A DNA stretch of 64,000 bases from Rhizobium sp. CIAT894 (GTDB taxonomy: Bacteria > Pseudomonadota > Alphaproteobacteria > Rhizobiales > Rhizobiaceae). The notes below the pieces were generated by a model. That model had not been told where the DNA came from. It searched no databases and was given only the letters and a program-made list of their open reading frames with translations. The stretch is from contig NZ_CP020947.1 of NCBI RefSeq assembly GCF_000172795.2, positions 127,001 to 191,000 on the forward strand. Reading direction: 5' to 3'. Positions 18,841-27,544 of the stretch are shown piece by piece. Numbering within the stretch: position 1 is the stretch's first letter; every line of letters begins with the position of its first letter. A program made the translations under genes and the position numbers.

Positions 18841-18871
18841 AAAAAAGAGCGGGTCCTTGCGGCCCACTCTT
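18841..18871 (-). terminator. Terminator-like hairpin in the rimP leader
   Basis: On the minus strand AAGAGTGGG (18871-18863) pairs with CCCGCTCTT (18853-18845) with one mismatch, and is followed by a run of six T. It lies about 45 bases upstream of rimP with no gene before it, so it could be an attenuator of the rimP operon or end a short untranslated RNA. Confidence 0.5.
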
Positions 18872-19038
18872 CATCAAGCGATCAAGAATTTGAGAGCCAT
18901 ATAGTCGGGTTTTTCCGAAATTGCAAGGTCTGCGACCGATTCCGCCAATTCGCGTCCGCCGAGGCGAACAGCCTATGGCCAGCGCCGGTCTTGCGCATAT
19001 ATTGCCGATGCGGCGCAATAACAAAAGCGGGAGAAATC

Positions 19039-20670
19039 GTGGCCTACACTTCCTCGACATTGGCGCCCTTGCGGCACGATACCTACCGCACCATCTGGTT
19101 CGCCAGCCTGTCCTCCAATTTCGGCGGCCTGATCCAGGCGGTCGGTGCCGCCTGGATGATGACGACGATAACCGCCTCGGAGGATATGGTGGCGCTGGTG
19201 CAGACTTCGACCGCGCTGCCGATCATGCTGTTTTCGCTGATATCGGGCGCGCTCGCCGACAATTACGACCGCCGCCGGGTGATGCTGACGGCGCAGTGCA
19301 TGATGCTGACGGTCTCAGCCCTGCTGACGGCGACAGCCCTTCTCGGCTGGATAACCCCCTGGCTGCTGCTCTTCTTTACCTTCCTGATCGGTTGCGGCAC
19401 CGCGCTCAACAATCCCTCCTGGCAGGCCTCGGTCGGCGACATGGTGCCGCGCGCCGATCTGCCGGGCGCCGTCACCCTGAACAGCATGGGTTTCAACATC
19501 ACCCGCAGCGTCGGCCCGGCGATCGGCGGCGTCATCGTCGCAGCAGCGGGTGCCGCCGCGGCCTTCGCGGTGAACACCGCAAGTTACCTTGCATTGATCT
19601 ATGCTCTGCTGCGCTGGCGCCCGAGTACGCCGGTCTCCACTTTGCCGCGCGAGGCGCTCGGCAGCGCCATCTTCGCCGGCCTTCGTTATGTCTCGATGTC
19701 GCCCAATCTCGAGAAAGTTCTCGTCAGGGGATTGCTCTTCGGCATCGGCGCGAGTTCGATTCTGGCGCTGCTGCCGGTCGTCGCCCTCAACCTGGTTGCC
19801 GGCGGCCCGCTGACCTACGGCTTCATGCTCGGCGCCTTCGGCATCGGCGCAATCGGCGGCGCGGTGCTGAGCGCGAGAATTCGCCAGGCGTTTTCCAGCG
19901 AGACGATCATTCGCCTGGCCTTTGCCGGCTTTGCGTTGAGTGCCGTCATTGCCGCCTTCAGCCCGAGCGCCGTCCTCACCTCTGCGGGGCTGCTCGTCTC
20001 CGGCGCCTGTTGGGTCTCGGCGCTGTCGCTCTTCAACACCATCGTCCAGCTGTCGACGCCGCGCTGGGTGGTCGGCCGTGCCCTGTCGCTCTACCAGACC
20101 GTCACCTTCGGCGGCATCGCCGGCGGCAGCTGGTTGTGGGGTGTTGCCGCCGATCGTTATGGTGTCGCCGATGCGCTGCTGATGTCATCCGTCGTCATGC
20201 TGCTCGGCATTGCCATCGGCCTGCGTTTTTCCATGCCGGCCTTCGCCTCGCTCAACCTCGATCCGCTGAACCGCTTTACCGAGCCGGCCTTGAGCCTCGA
20301 CATCACGCCGCGCAGCGGCCCGATCGTCATCCAGGTCGATTACGAGATCGGAGATGACGATCTTGCCGAGTTCATGGTGCTGATGGGCGAACGCCGGCGT
20401 ATCCGCATCCGCGACGGCGCCCGCAACTGGGCGCTGATGCGTGATCTCGAAAATCCCGGGCTGTGGACGGAAACCTACCATACGCCGACCTGGGTCGAAT
20501 ATATCAGGCACAACCAGCGGCGCACGCAGGCCGATGCCGAAAACACCGATAGGCTCCGTGCGCTTCACCGCGGTGAGGGTCCGCTGCATGTCCACCGCAT
20601 GATCGAACGCCAGGCCATTCCGCCGGGTGATGACGTCTTCCACAAGGCGCCGATCGATCTGCATCATTGA
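19039..20670 (+). CDS. MFS exporter with C-terminal ABM-like domain
   Basis: A 543-residue protein starting with GTG (GGGAG upstream). Residues 1 to about 410 form 10-12 membrane helices of the MFS_3/enterobactin-exporter type, with the loop motif GALADNYDRRRVM. Residues about 440-540 (IVIQVDYEIGDDDLAEFMVL, then ERRRIRIRDGARNWALMRDL) form a soluble ferredoxin-like domain seen in this family. It is a probable drug or metabolite exporter of the cytoplasmic membrane; the substrate is not deducible. Six bases separate it from the GNAT pseudogene, so they likely form one transcript. Confidence 0.88.
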   Translation: MAYTSSTLAPLRHDTYRTIWFASLSSNFGGLIQAVGAAWMMTTITASEDMVALVQTSTALPIMLFSLISGALADNYDRRRVMLTAQCMMLTVSALLTATALLGWITPWLLLFFTFLIGCGTALNNPSWQASVGDMVPRADLPGAVTLNSMGFNITRSVGPAIGGVIVAAAGAAAAFAVNTASYLALIYALLRWRPSTPVSTLPREALGSAIFAGLRYVSMSPNLEKVLVRGLLFGIGASSILALLPVVALNLVAGGPLTYGFMLGAFGIGAIGGAVLSARIRQAFSSETIIRLAFAGFALSAVIAAFSPSAVLTSAGLLVSGACWVSALSLFNTIVQLSTPRWVVGRALSLYQTVTFGGIAGGSWLWGVAADRYGVADALLMSSVVMLLGIAIGLRFSMPAFASLNLDPLNRFTEPALSLDITPRSGPIVIQVDYEIGDDDLAEFMVLMGERRRIRIRDGARNWALMRDLENPGLWTETYHTPTWVEYIRHNQRRTQADAENTDRLRALHRGEGPLHVHRMIERQAIPPGDDVFHKAPIDLHH

Positions 20671-20676
20671 GGCCAT

Positions 20677-21148
20677 ATGCAGAGATCAGCCATGTATAAC
20701 TTCAGGCTCGCCCGCCGATCCGATCTCGCCGCCATCATCCGGCTGCTCGCCGACGACGATCTCGGCGGCACCAGGGAGATCGTTTCGGACCCGGTCGATG
20801 CACGTTATCTCTCGGCCTTTGCCGCGATCGAGGCGGACGCCAATCAGCTGCTGGCGGTCGCCATCGACGCGGCCGAGGAGATTGTTGGCTGCCTGCAGCT
20901 GAGCTTCGTTCCGGGTCTTTCCAGAATGGGCATGTTGCGCGGCCAGATCGAAAGCGTACGTGTCGCTGAGGATATTCGCGGCTCGGGCCTCGGCCCCCAG
21001 TTTATCGAATGGGCGGTCGCCCAATGCGCCGCGCGCGGCTGCGGCCTCGTACAGCTGACAACGGACAAGACACGGAAGGACTCGATCCGCTTCTATAGAG
21101 AAGCTCGGCTTCGTGGCGAGCCATGAGGGCATGAAGCGCACACTCTGA
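20677..21148 (+). pseudogene. GNAT N-acetyltransferase with a C-terminal frameshift
   Basis: The frame from 20677 encodes a GNAT domain (RLARRSDLAAIIRLLADDD; acetyl-CoA loop VRVAEDIRGSGLGPQFIEWA) but ends at 21126 with the odd tail REARLRGEP. Shifting frame at about 21097 restores the expected ending: RFY, then EKLGFVASHEGMKRTL with a stop at 21146-21148. One extra A at 21097 explains it. The last strand of the fold (LGF motif) is therefore lost or altered. This is either a recent pseudogene or a sequencing error. Upstream MFS coupling suggests it was once the second gene of the operon. Confidence 0.82.
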
Positions 21149-21154
21149 AGCCGC

Positions 21155-22426
21155 CTATTTCAGCTTGCCCTTCATCGTGGCTTCGGGAAAGCAGGTCGGC
21201 TTCATACCGTTCTTCGCCTGCCACTGGCCGATCGAACGCCGCGTCTTGTAGCCCGGCAATCCGTCGGAGCCGCCGACGTCATAGCCCTGCCGTTCCAGCG
21301 CCTTCTGCATGGCGGCGACATCCGAGCGCAGCATCTTGCCGACATCGCCCCATCTGCCCTCAAAGGCGCCGCCGTTGGCGGCAATCCGGTCGGCGAGATT
21401 GCCGATATAGAGCGCGTAGAGGTCGGAGTTATTGTACTCCTTGATGACGTAGAAATTCGGCGTGACGATGAATTCCGGCCCGTCGCGGCCGGCCGGAACC
21501 AGCATCATCCCTTGAGCCTTCATCTCCGCCGACGGAAAACCCTTGCCGGAGATACGCTCGATGCCGAGTGAGGCCCAATGCGAAAGCGGCTTTGCCAGAT
21601 CGGGTCCTTCCTGGGCGCAGGAGACCGCTTCGGGTATCGACACTTCGAAGCCCCAGTCGCGGTCGCGCTGCCAGCCTTTCTTGACCAGGAAGTTGGCGAT
21701 CGAGGCAAGCGTGTCCGGCACCGAGGTCCAGATGTTGCGATGGCCGTCACCGTCGAAATCGACGGCATATTTCAGATAACTCGTCGGCATGAATTGCGGC
21801 TGGCCAAGCGCGCCGGCGGACGAGCCCTTGAAATCGGCAGGCGTGACGTCGCCGCCATCGAGAATATGCAGTGCCGCCACCAGCTCGGTGCGGAACATTT
21901 CCTTGCGGGTCGACATGAAGGCCTTGGTCGCCAGCACCTCGACCGCCGAATTCGGGATCTTCGCCGCCCCGAAGCCCGTCTCCCGGCCCCAGATGGCAAG
22001 CACGATCGAGCCCGGCACACCATAGGTCTTCTCGATCCGTTTCAGCGTCGAGCCATATTGCGCGGCAAACCCGCGCCCCGTTGCGGCAAGCCGCTTCAGG
22101 TGATCCTCGTTGAAATAGGGACCGGGCGAGGAAAATTCAGCCTGCGTCTGCTTCTGCTCCTTCGGTGGCGGGAAGCCGGGCGGGGCGAGATCGGGCAGGT
22201 TCCAGTTCAGGGTGATGCCGGAGAAGGCGGCCTGGAAGGTCTTTTCGGAAATACCGCCTGCCTTCGCTTCGGGCCAGAGGTCCTTCTGCACCCAGCTTTC
22301 GAACTGCGCCTCGACATCGGCTTTGGATGGGGCGGCGTGGGCGGAGAGGGGGAGGAGGGCGGTCATCAAAGCAAGTGCGAATAGTCGCAGCCGTCGTGGA
22401 ACACCCCCCTCTGTCCTGCCGGACAT
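21155..22426 (-). CDS. MltB-type lytic murein transglycosylase
   Basis: A GH103 lytic transglycosylase with the catalytic Glu in LAIWGRETGFGA and the supporting GALGQPQFMPTSYLKYAVDF, followed by a C-terminal peptidoglycan-binding domain (MQKALERQGYDVGGSDGLPG). It cleaves glycan strands in the periplasm. The start is uncertain: ATG at 22426 gives a plausible signal peptide (RRLRLFALALMTALLPLSAHA) but its first ten codons come from a repeat element, and an insertion sequence begins only 13 bases upstream. A purine run directly abuts this ATG, a poor ribosome-site spacing. Confidence 0.87.
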   Translation of the reverse strand: MSGRTEGGVPRRLRLFALALMTALLPLSAHAAPSKADVEAQFESWVQKDLWPEAKAGGISEKTFQAAFSGITLNWNLPDLAPPGFPPPKEQKQTQAEFSSPGPYFNEDHLKRLAATGRGFAAQYGSTLKRIEKTYGVPGSIVLAIWGRETGFGAAKIPNSAVEVLATKAFMSTRKEMFRTELVAALHILDGGDVTPADFKGSSAGALGQPQFMPTSYLKYAVDFDGDGHRNIWTSVPDTLASIANFLVKKGWQRDRDWGFEVSIPEAVSCAQEGPDLAKPLSHWASLGIERISGKGFPSAEMKAQGMMLVPAGRDGPEFIVTPNFYVIKEYNNSDLYALYIGNLADRIAANGGAFEGRWGDVGKMLRSDVAAMQKALERQGYDVGGSDGLPGYKTRRSIGQWQAKNGMKPTCFPEATMKGKLK

Positions 22427-22439
22427 CTCCCCCACAAGG
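22404..22439. repeat. Left part of an interrupted intergenic repeat, with target duplication
   Basis: The sequence CCCCCCTCTGTCCTGCCGGA followed by CATCTCCCCCACAAGG matches, in inverted orientation, 23712-23792. The last ten bases (CCCCACAAGG, 22430-22439) are repeated at 23605-23614 on the other side of the insertion sequence. Joining the two sides restores CTCCCCC-ACAA-GGGGGGAG, a palindrome. Confidence 0.85.
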
Positions 22440-23604
22440 CAGGGGAATCGCATATAGGCGGTAAGCAGTTGTTTTATTGAGGCAGATCGATTCAAAGGCT
22501 CTCTGTTGATTTGGAGGGTCGGATGGATCGATTTGCCGCCTGTTTTAAAGCTTTGCCCGACCCTCGGGGGCGCAATACGCGCCATCCGCTGATGTCGATC
22601 CTGTTCATTGCCATTGCCGCGATCGTCTGCGGCGCCGAAAGCTGTGCCGACATGGCCGACTTCGGCATCTCCAAGAAGAGGTGGCTCAAGACGATCGTGC
22701 CGCTGCCCTACGGCATTCCCAGCCATGACACGTTCTCCACCGTATTCCGCTGCCTCAATCCGGATGCCTTCGAAGCCGCCTTCCGCCGCTTTACCGAAGC
22801 CTTTGCAAAAGGCATCGAAGGCGTGGTGGCGGTCGACGGCAAAGCGGTGCGCGGCGCCTATAAGCGCGGTGCCAAGGCGACGCCGCTGCACCTCGTCAAC
22901 GTCTGGGCCGCCGGTTGCGGCCTGGTCATCGGCCAACAGACCGCACCGCGCCGCAACGAGGTGCAAGGCGTGCTCAAGGCGCTTGCGCTTCTGTCGCTCG
23001 AAGGCGCCATCGTCACGGCCGATGCTCTGCATTGCCGCGCCGACACGGCCCGCGCCATCCTGGCCACCGGCGGCGACTATGCCCTGGCGCTGAAAGGCAA
23101 CCAACCCGGCCTGCTGGCCCAGGCGATTGCCCGCCTTGACGATATCGAGCCGCTCGACAGCATCCAGACCGCCGCCGAGAACGACCATGATCGCATCGAC
23201 AGCCGCCGCGCCAGCATCGTCGCCGTCGATGATATTGACTTTCCCGGCCTGCAAGCCATCGGCTCCGTCGAGGCCACCAGCCGCCATGCCGATGGCCGCC
23301 TGACCAGCCATGTCCGCTACTTCCTGCTCTCCACGGTCATGTCGGCCGCCGCCCTCATCGAGGTGACCCGAACCCATTGGGAGATCGAAAACAAACTGCA
23401 TTGGGTGCTCGACGTCCAGTTCCGCGAGGATGCCGCCAGAAACAGAAAGGATCACGGGCCGGCAAACATCGCACTGCTGCGCAAGATCGCCCTCAACCTC
23501 ATCCGATCCCACCCAGATAAGGCATCCATCCGACGCAAAATCAAAAAGGCGGGATGGGACGATCAGTTCCTTATCTCCCTTATCGCTCATATGCGATAGC
23601 CCTG
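22440..23604 (+). mobile_element. ISAs1-family insertion sequence, complete, 1,165 bp
   Basis: The ends are imperfect inverted repeats: CAGGGGAATCGCATATAGGC at 22440 and, read from the right end inward, CAGGGCTATCGCATATGAGC; similarity continues for about 25 bases. A perfect 10-bp direct repeat, CCCCACAAGG, flanks the element (22430-22439 and 23605-23614). One transposase gene fills it with no frameshift or stop, so the copy looks intact and fairly recent. It landed in a palindromic intergenic repeat next to the lytic transglycosylase start. Confidence 0.95.
22523..23599 (+). CDS. ISAs1-family DDE transposase
   Basis: A 358-residue transposase beginning MDRFAACFKALPDPRGRNTR with the DUF4338-like N-terminal helix bundle (HPLMSILFIAIAAIVCGAES) and an RNase-H-like catalytic core: first Asp in VVAVDGKAVRGAYK, second in GAIVTADALHC, and Glu in THWEIENKLHWVLDVQFRED. 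ATG 22523 is preceded by GGAGG at suitable spacing; a TTG four codons upstream is less likely. Length is normal for the family and the frame is intact. Confidence 0.95.
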   Translation: MDRFAACFKALPDPRGRNTRHPLMSILFIAIAAIVCGAESCADMADFGISKKRWLKTIVPLPYGIPSHDTFSTVFRCLNPDAFEAAFRRFTEAFAKGIEGVVAVDGKAVRGAYKRGAKATPLHLVNVWAAGCGLVIGQQTAPRRNEVQGVLKALALLSLEGAIVTADALHCRADTARAILATGGDYALALKGNQPGLLAQAIARLDDIEPLDSIQTAAENDHDRIDSRRASIVAVDDIDFPGLQAIGSVEATSRHADGRLTSHVRYFLLSTVMSAAALIEVTRTHWEIENKLHWVLDVQFREDAARNRKDHGPANIALLRKIALNLIRSHPDKASIRRKIKKAGWDDQFLISLIAHMR

Positions 23605-23632
23605 CCCCACAAGGGGGGAGATCGGCTGGGGG
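23605..23632. repeat. Right part of the interrupted repeat
   Basis: The target duplication (23605-23614) continues into GGGGAGATCGGCTGGGGG, the second half of the repeat broken by the insertion sequence. GGGGGGAGATCGGC is matched in inverse by GCCGATCTCCCCCC at 23712. Confidence 0.8.
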
Positions 23633-23711
23633 CACCCTCTCGTCCGAACCAAACGCTGCAGATCGCCGCCGCCTGGCACGCGGTCAAGATTTCGCGACGC
23701 CGGTGAAACTT

Positions 23712-23792
23712 GCCGATCTCCCCCCTTGTGGGGGTCCGAAGGACGGGTCGAGACCCGCGGCTCGACCCCGGGCCCGGCAGGGCAGAGGGGGG
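23712..23792. repeat. Second, inverted copy of the intergenic repeat
   Basis: Read on the minus strand, this segment starts CCCCCCTCTGCCCTGCCGGG and ends CACAAGGGGGGAGATCGGC, matching the interrupted copy at 22404-22439 plus 23615-23632, but with an extra ~40-base insert rich in CGGGTCTCGACCCG-type palindrome in the middle. The two copies face each other across about 80 bases and could pair into a large stem. Confidence 0.75.
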
Positions 23793-23816
23793 TATCTTTC
23801 GGCATACGCGGACTCC

Positions 23817-24422
23817 TCATATCACCGTCCGCGCCCGTAGCGCCGCCGCCAGCGTGCCCTCGTCGAGATAGTCGAGCTCGCCGCCGACCGGCACGCCATG
23901 CGCCAGGCGGGTTATCTTCACCTCAAGCCCCTGCAACTGATCGGTGATGTAATGCGCCGTCGTCTGACCCTCGACGGTGGCATTGACCGCGATGATCAGT
24001 TCGCGGATGCCGCCTTCGCCGATCCGGTCGATCAGCCCGCGTATATTGAGATCGTCGGGCCCGATCCCGTCGAGCGGCGACAAGGTGCCGCCGAGCACGT
24101 GATAGGCGGCGTTCATCGCGCCCGCCCGCTCCAGCGCCCAGAGGTCCGAGACATCCTCGACGACGATGATGACGGACTGGTCGCGCTGGGTATCGGTGCA
24201 GACGGTGCAGGGGTCGACCGTATCGACATTGCCGCAGCGCGAGCAGATCTTTACCTTGTCATAGGCCTCGCCCATCGCATTCGACAGCGGCCCCAGCAAC
24301 TGGTCCTTCTTCTTGATCAGATGCAATGCCGCCCGGCGCGCCGAGCGCGGCCCGAGGCCCGGCACCTTCGCCAGAAGCTGGATGAGTTTTTCGATTTCGG
24401 GGCCGGTGACTCGTTTTGCCAT
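23817..24422 (-). CDS. recR: Recombination protein RecR
   Basis: A 201-residue RecR with helix-hairpin-helix ([20 protein letters not shown]), the zinc finger [16 protein letters not shown], a Toprim domain ([18 protein letters not shown]) and a Walker-like C-terminus. With RecF and RecO it loads RecA at single-strand gaps; recF is also in this window. It is usually next to ybaB and dnaX, which lie just beyond a MOSC gene here, so the group dnaX-ybaB-(MOSC)-recR is an interrupted version of the classic cluster. Confidence 0.96.
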   Translation of the reverse strand: MAKRVTGPEIEKLIQLLAKVPGLGPRSARRAALHLIKKKDQLLGPLSNAMGEAYDKVKICSRCGNVDTVDPCTVCTDTQRDQSVIIVVEDVSDLWALERAGAMNAAYHVLGGTLSPLDGIGPDDLNIRGLIDRIGEGGIRELIIAVNATVEGQTTAHYITDQLQGLEVKITRLAHGVPVGGELDYLDEGTLAAALRARTVI

Positions 24423-24479
24423 GCGCCGTTCTTAACTGATATGGAGCGGAAACGGAATCGCGGAAGGATCGGCCACCCC

Positions 24480-25097
24480 ATGAAAATCCTGGCTCTCTGC
24501 ATCGGCAATCCGGAAAGGCTGGCCGGCAAGAGTTACAAGACCGGCATCTTCAAACATGCCGTCAACGGCGCGGTGATGATCGATGCCGAAGGGCTGGTCG
24601 GCGATGCCATCTGCAACCGCAAACATCACGGCGGCGTCGATCAGGCGGTTTATATCGAGGGATCGCTGACGCTCGACTGGTGGAGCAGGGAGCTCGGCCG
24701 GCCCTACGAGCCCGGCACCTTTGGCGAAAACATAGTGATCACGGATCTCGACAATCGCGACGTTGCCGTCGGCGACCGCTTCATATCAGGCGATCTCGTC
24801 CTCGAAGTCACCGCCTGCCGTATCCCCTGCGCCACCTTCGCCGCCAGGATGAACGACCAGCAATTCGTCAAACGCTACACCGTCGCTGCCCGCCCGGGGA
24901 TCTATTGCCGCGTGATCAGAGGCGGCGTAGCCAAGGCCGGAATGCCGGTGGAGCATCAGGCGTTTGTTGGAGAGAAAGTCTCGATGCCGGAACTGATGAG
25001 AACCTTCGGTCGGCGGCTTTCAGAGCCGAACCGGGCGCGATATCTCGCGTCACCGATCCACTATAAACTGCGAGCGTTGTTGGAAGCCGAAACATAG
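24480..25097 (+). CDS. MOSC domain protein (YiiM-like)
   Basis: A 205-residue protein with the MOSC fold. The conserved cysteine is in VTACRIPCATF and supporting motifs are KHHGGVDQAVYIE, then YEPGTFGENIVI and AVGDRF. MOSC proteins of this type bind or transfer the molybdenum cofactor sulfur or reduce hydroxylated substrates. The ATG 24480 fits the conserved beginning MKILALCIGNPERLAGKSYK; the frame is open far upstream but that overlaps recR. It lies on the opposite strand to its neighbours recR and ybaB. Confidence 0.9.
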   Translation: MKILALCIGNPERLAGKSYKTGIFKHAVNGAVMIDAEGLVGDAICNRKHHGGVDQAVYIEGSLTLDWWSRELGRPYEPGTFGENIVITDLDNRDVAVGDRFISGDLVLEVTACRIPCATFAARMNDQQFVKRYTVAARPGIYCRVIRGGVAKAGMPVEHQAFVGEKVSMPELMRTFGRRLSEPNRARYLASPIHYKLRALLEAET

Positions 25098-25109
25098 GGG
25101 TGCCGGCTA

Positions 25110-25433
25110 TCAGAACGGCAGCTTGAAGCCGGGCGGGATCGGCAGGCCGGCGGTCAGCGCTTTGGTCTTTTCGGCGGCGAGCGCCTCGGCCTTGTCCTTG
25201 GCGTCCTTGTGGGCGGCGACGATCAGGTCTTCGAGGATCTCGACATCGTCTTCCTTGAACAGCGACGGGTCGATCTTCAGGCTCTTCAGCTCGCCCTTGC
25301 CCGAGATGACGACGGTGACGAGGCCGCCGCCCGCCTTGCCTTCGGCCGTGAGCTCGGCGATTTCCGCCTGCATCTGCTCCATCTTGGCCTGCATTTCCTT
25401 GACTTTGCCCATCATGCCCATGATGTCGCGCAT
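25110..25433 (-). CDS. YbaB/EbfC nucleoid-associated protein
   Basis: A 107-residue protein with the YbaB pattern: N-terminal helix rich in Met/Gln/Lys ([20 protein letters not shown]), a beta sheet ([20 protein letters not shown]) and a long C-terminal helix ([20 protein letters not shown]). It forms dimers that bind DNA. It follows dnaX by 22 bases, the common dnaX-ybaB arrangement. Confidence 0.93.
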   Translation of the reverse strand: MRDIMGMMGKVKEMQAKMEQMQAEIAELTAEGKAGGGLVTVVISGKGELKSLKIDPSLFKEDDVEILEDLIVAAHKDAKDKAEALAAEKTKALTAGLPIPPGFKLPF

Positions 25434-25455
25434 CGTCTCGCTCCTTGTTGAACCT

Positions 25456-27312
25456 TCAGAATTCTATGTCGTCGCCGGGCAGAATGTCGCCTTCTTCGGA
25501 TTCGGCGGCGGCCGGCGCTTTCGCCTCGCCTTCCTCTTCCGGTTCCGGCGCCCGCACGCGCACGTCGATGATTTTTGCGCCTGGGAAATGCGCCAGGATC
25601 GCCGCCACGTCGGGGTCCTGGCGGGCATCGATGACATGCTGTTCCCGGGTCCTGGCCTCCGCCTCCACCATCGTCGGCCCGCCTTCTTCGCGGCTGGTGC
25701 TGACGATCCAGTGGATTCCGGTCCATTCCTTGAGCTTGACGGCGAGTTCGTTGAGCAACGTCGTCGGAGCGCCCTCGGTGAGGTTCACATCCAGCCGACC
25801 GGGCTCGAGGCGGACCGGCCGCACGAAGTTGCGCACCAGGGCCTTCAATTTGACATCCCGCTTGTCGCCCGCGAGGTCGACGATATCGGCGATGGAATTG
25901 ATGCGCACGAGCGGCTTCGGAGCCTCTGCGGGCCTGGCCTCGGTGCGGCCGATATTCTGTGGCTCCGGATTGGGTACGGCGCGCAACATGGCGGTCGGCC
26001 CAGAGGGCTGCAGCCGTGGTGTTGGCTCCGTTGCACGTGCCGCGACACTGCTTTGATAGGGCACCCGCGTGCCGCCGCCGGAAGGCGGCGATGAGGGCCG
26101 TGAGCCGCCATTGTCGCCGGAAAGATCGGCAAGCCGCCGTGCCGCATCCTCGGGCGCCGGCAGATGCGCCGCATGCGCAAGCCGGATCAGCACCATTTCG
26201 GCAGCCCCTGCCGTCCGCGACGAGCCTTCGGTTTCGGGAATGCCCTTCAGCAGCATCTGCCAGATGCGCGACAGCGTCGTCACCGCAACGCCTTTGGCAA
26301 ATTCCGCCGCCTTGGTGCGCTCGACTTCGCTGAGCGAGGGATCGTTTGCCGCATCCGGCACATATTTCAGCCGCGTCACCAGATGGGTGAAATCGGCAAG
26401 ATCGGTCAGCACCACCACCGGATTGGCGCCGGCCTCGTACTGGTTCTGGAATTCGCCGAGGGCAGCGGCGACATCGCCCTTGACGACATGCTGGAAGAGA
26501 TCGACGATCCGGGCGCGGTCGGCAAGGCCGAGCATGCCGCGTACGGCTTCCGCCTGCACGGCGCCGGCGCCATGGGCGATCGCCTGGTCGAGCAGCGACA
26601 GGCCGTCGCGCGCCGAGCCTTCGGCGGCGCGTGCGATCATCGCCAGCGCGTCGCCTTCCGCCTCGATGCCTTCCTTGGCCGCGATCGTCGTGAACAACCC
26701 GACGAGGTCGGAGGCGCTGATGCGGCGCAGGTCGAAGCGCTGGCAACGCGACAGCACGGTGATCGGCACCTTGCGGATTTCGGTGGTGGCGAAGATGAAC
26801 TTAACATGTTCCGGCGGCTCTTCCAGCGTCTTCAACAGGCCGTTGAAGGCCTGCGTCGAGAGCATGTGCACTTCGTCGATGATATAGACCTTGTAGCGCG
26901 CCGAAACCGGCCGGTAGCGCACCTGCTCGATGATCTCTCTTATATCGTCGATGCCGGTGTGGGAGGCGGCATCCATCTCGATCACGTCGACATGCCGGCC
27001 TTCCATGATCGCCTGGCAGTGCTCGCCGGGCACGCGCAGATCGATCGTCGGCTTGTCGATCTCCGATGTCTTGTAGTTCAGCGCCCGCGCCAGAATGCGC
27101 GCCGTCGTGGTCTTGCCGACGCCGCGTACGCCGGTCAGCATATAGGCCTGGGCGATGCGGCTGGTCTCGAAGGCGTTGGTCAGCGTGCGGACCATCGGCT
27201 CCTGGCCGACCATCAGGTCCGTGAAATCCTTAGGGCGGTATTTGCGAGCCAGCACCCGGTATCCGGTGCCCGTCGAGGCGGCATCTTTTGATTGTCGCTC
27301 GGTCTCGCTCAT
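25456..27312 (-). CDS. dnaX: DNA polymerase III gamma/tau subunit
   Basis: A 618-residue clamp-loader ATPase: Walker A in [18 protein letters not shown], Walker B in [10 protein letters not shown], sensor 1 in [20 protein letters not shown], then domain III and a Pro-rich C-terminal tau region ending in acidic residues. The zinc module expected between Walker A and DAAS is degenerate: only one cysteine remains ([13 protein letters not shown]), which I believe is usual for Rhizobiaceae. I see no clear slippery site for a separate gamma product. The SRP RNA gene is just upstream. Confidence 0.95.
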   Translation of the reverse strand: MSETERQSKDAASTGTGYRVLARKYRPKDFTDLMVGQEPMVRTLTNAFETSRIAQAYMLTGVRGVGKTTTARILARALNYKTSEIDKPTIDLRVPGEHCQAIMEGRHVDVIEMDAASHTGIDDIREIIEQVRYRPVSARYKVYIIDEVHMLSTQAFNGLLKTLEEPPEHVKFIFATTEIRKVPITVLSRCQRFDLRRISASDLVGLFTTIAAKEGIEAEGDALAMIARAAEGSARDGLSLLDQAIAHGAGAVQAEAVRGMLGLADRARIVDLFQHVVKGDVAAALGEFQNQYEAGANPVVVLTDLADFTHLVTRLKYVPDAANDPSLSEVERTKAAEFAKGVAVTTLSRIWQMLLKGIPETEGSSRTAGAAEMVLIRLAHAAHLPAPEDAARRLADLSGDNGGSRPSSPPSGGGTRVPYQSSVAARATEPTPRLQPSGPTAMLRAVPNPEPQNIGRTEARPAEAPKPLVRINSIADIVDLAGDKRDVKLKALVRNFVRPVRLEPGRLDVNLTEGAPTTLLNELAVKLKEWTGIHWIVSTSREEGGPTMVEAEARTREQHVIDARQDPDVAAILAHFPGAKIIDVRVRAPEPEEEGEAKAPAAAESEEGDILPGDDIEF

Positions 27313-27360
27313 CGCCCTGCTTGTCGCCCGGGATCGTCGGGCATTTCGTGGAGAGAAGGT

Positions 27361-27456
27361 GGGAGGCTGGCACGATGACCCGTGCCGGGCTCGTTAGGGC
27401 TGCTTCCTTCCGGACCTGACCCGGTTGGCGAGTGGCTCGTCCACCACCAACCTCCC
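27361..27456 (-). ncRNA. ffs: Small signal recognition particle RNA (4.5S type)
   Basis: The minus strand contains the SRP signature GGTCAGGTCCGGAAGGAAGC, the Ffh-binding domain with the GGAA tetraloop and the asymmetric loop, continuing AGCCC. The 5' end GGGAGGTTGG pairs with CCAGCCTCCC at the 3' end, giving a ~96-nt hairpin. The RNA with Ffh targets inner membrane proteins co-translationally. Placement upstream of dnaX on the same strand is the common bacterial arrangement. Confidence 0.95.
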
Positions 27457-27463
27457 GGATGCA

Positions 27464-27492
27464 CATATCGGCAATATCGTCATCAAAAGCAA
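27464..27492 (-). promoter_or_regulatory. Probable housekeeping promoter of the SRP RNA gene
   Basis: On the minus strand TTGCTT (27492-27487) and GATATG (27469-27464) are 17 bases apart, and the RNA 5' end predicted by pairing lies eight bases beyond the -10. The match to TTGACA/TATAAT is moderate. Confidence 0.45.
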
Positions 27493-27544
27493 GCCAACAT
27501 CACAAAAAACTGCTAGTCGTTGGAAAAGACAGGAGGAATGCCCC

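Noticed and set aside
18900..18990. tRNA-Leu-like stretch on the minus strand (TGGCGGAATCGGT) upstream of rimP, where some bacteria carry an initiator tRNA gene.
   Set aside because: Neither the acceptor stem, the anticodon arm nor a T arm (GGTTCGA) can be folded around it; the match is limited to a D-arm-like 13 bases.
22427..23635. An N-terminal extension of the lytic transglycosylase reaching 23635 through the insertion sequence.
   Set aside because: It runs antisense to the transposase gene and lacks any family similarity; only 21155-22426 matches a transglycosylase.
22404..23792. Possible CRISPR array because of repeated GC-rich palindromes.
   Set aside because: There are only two copies in opposite orientation, no regular spacers, and no cas genes.
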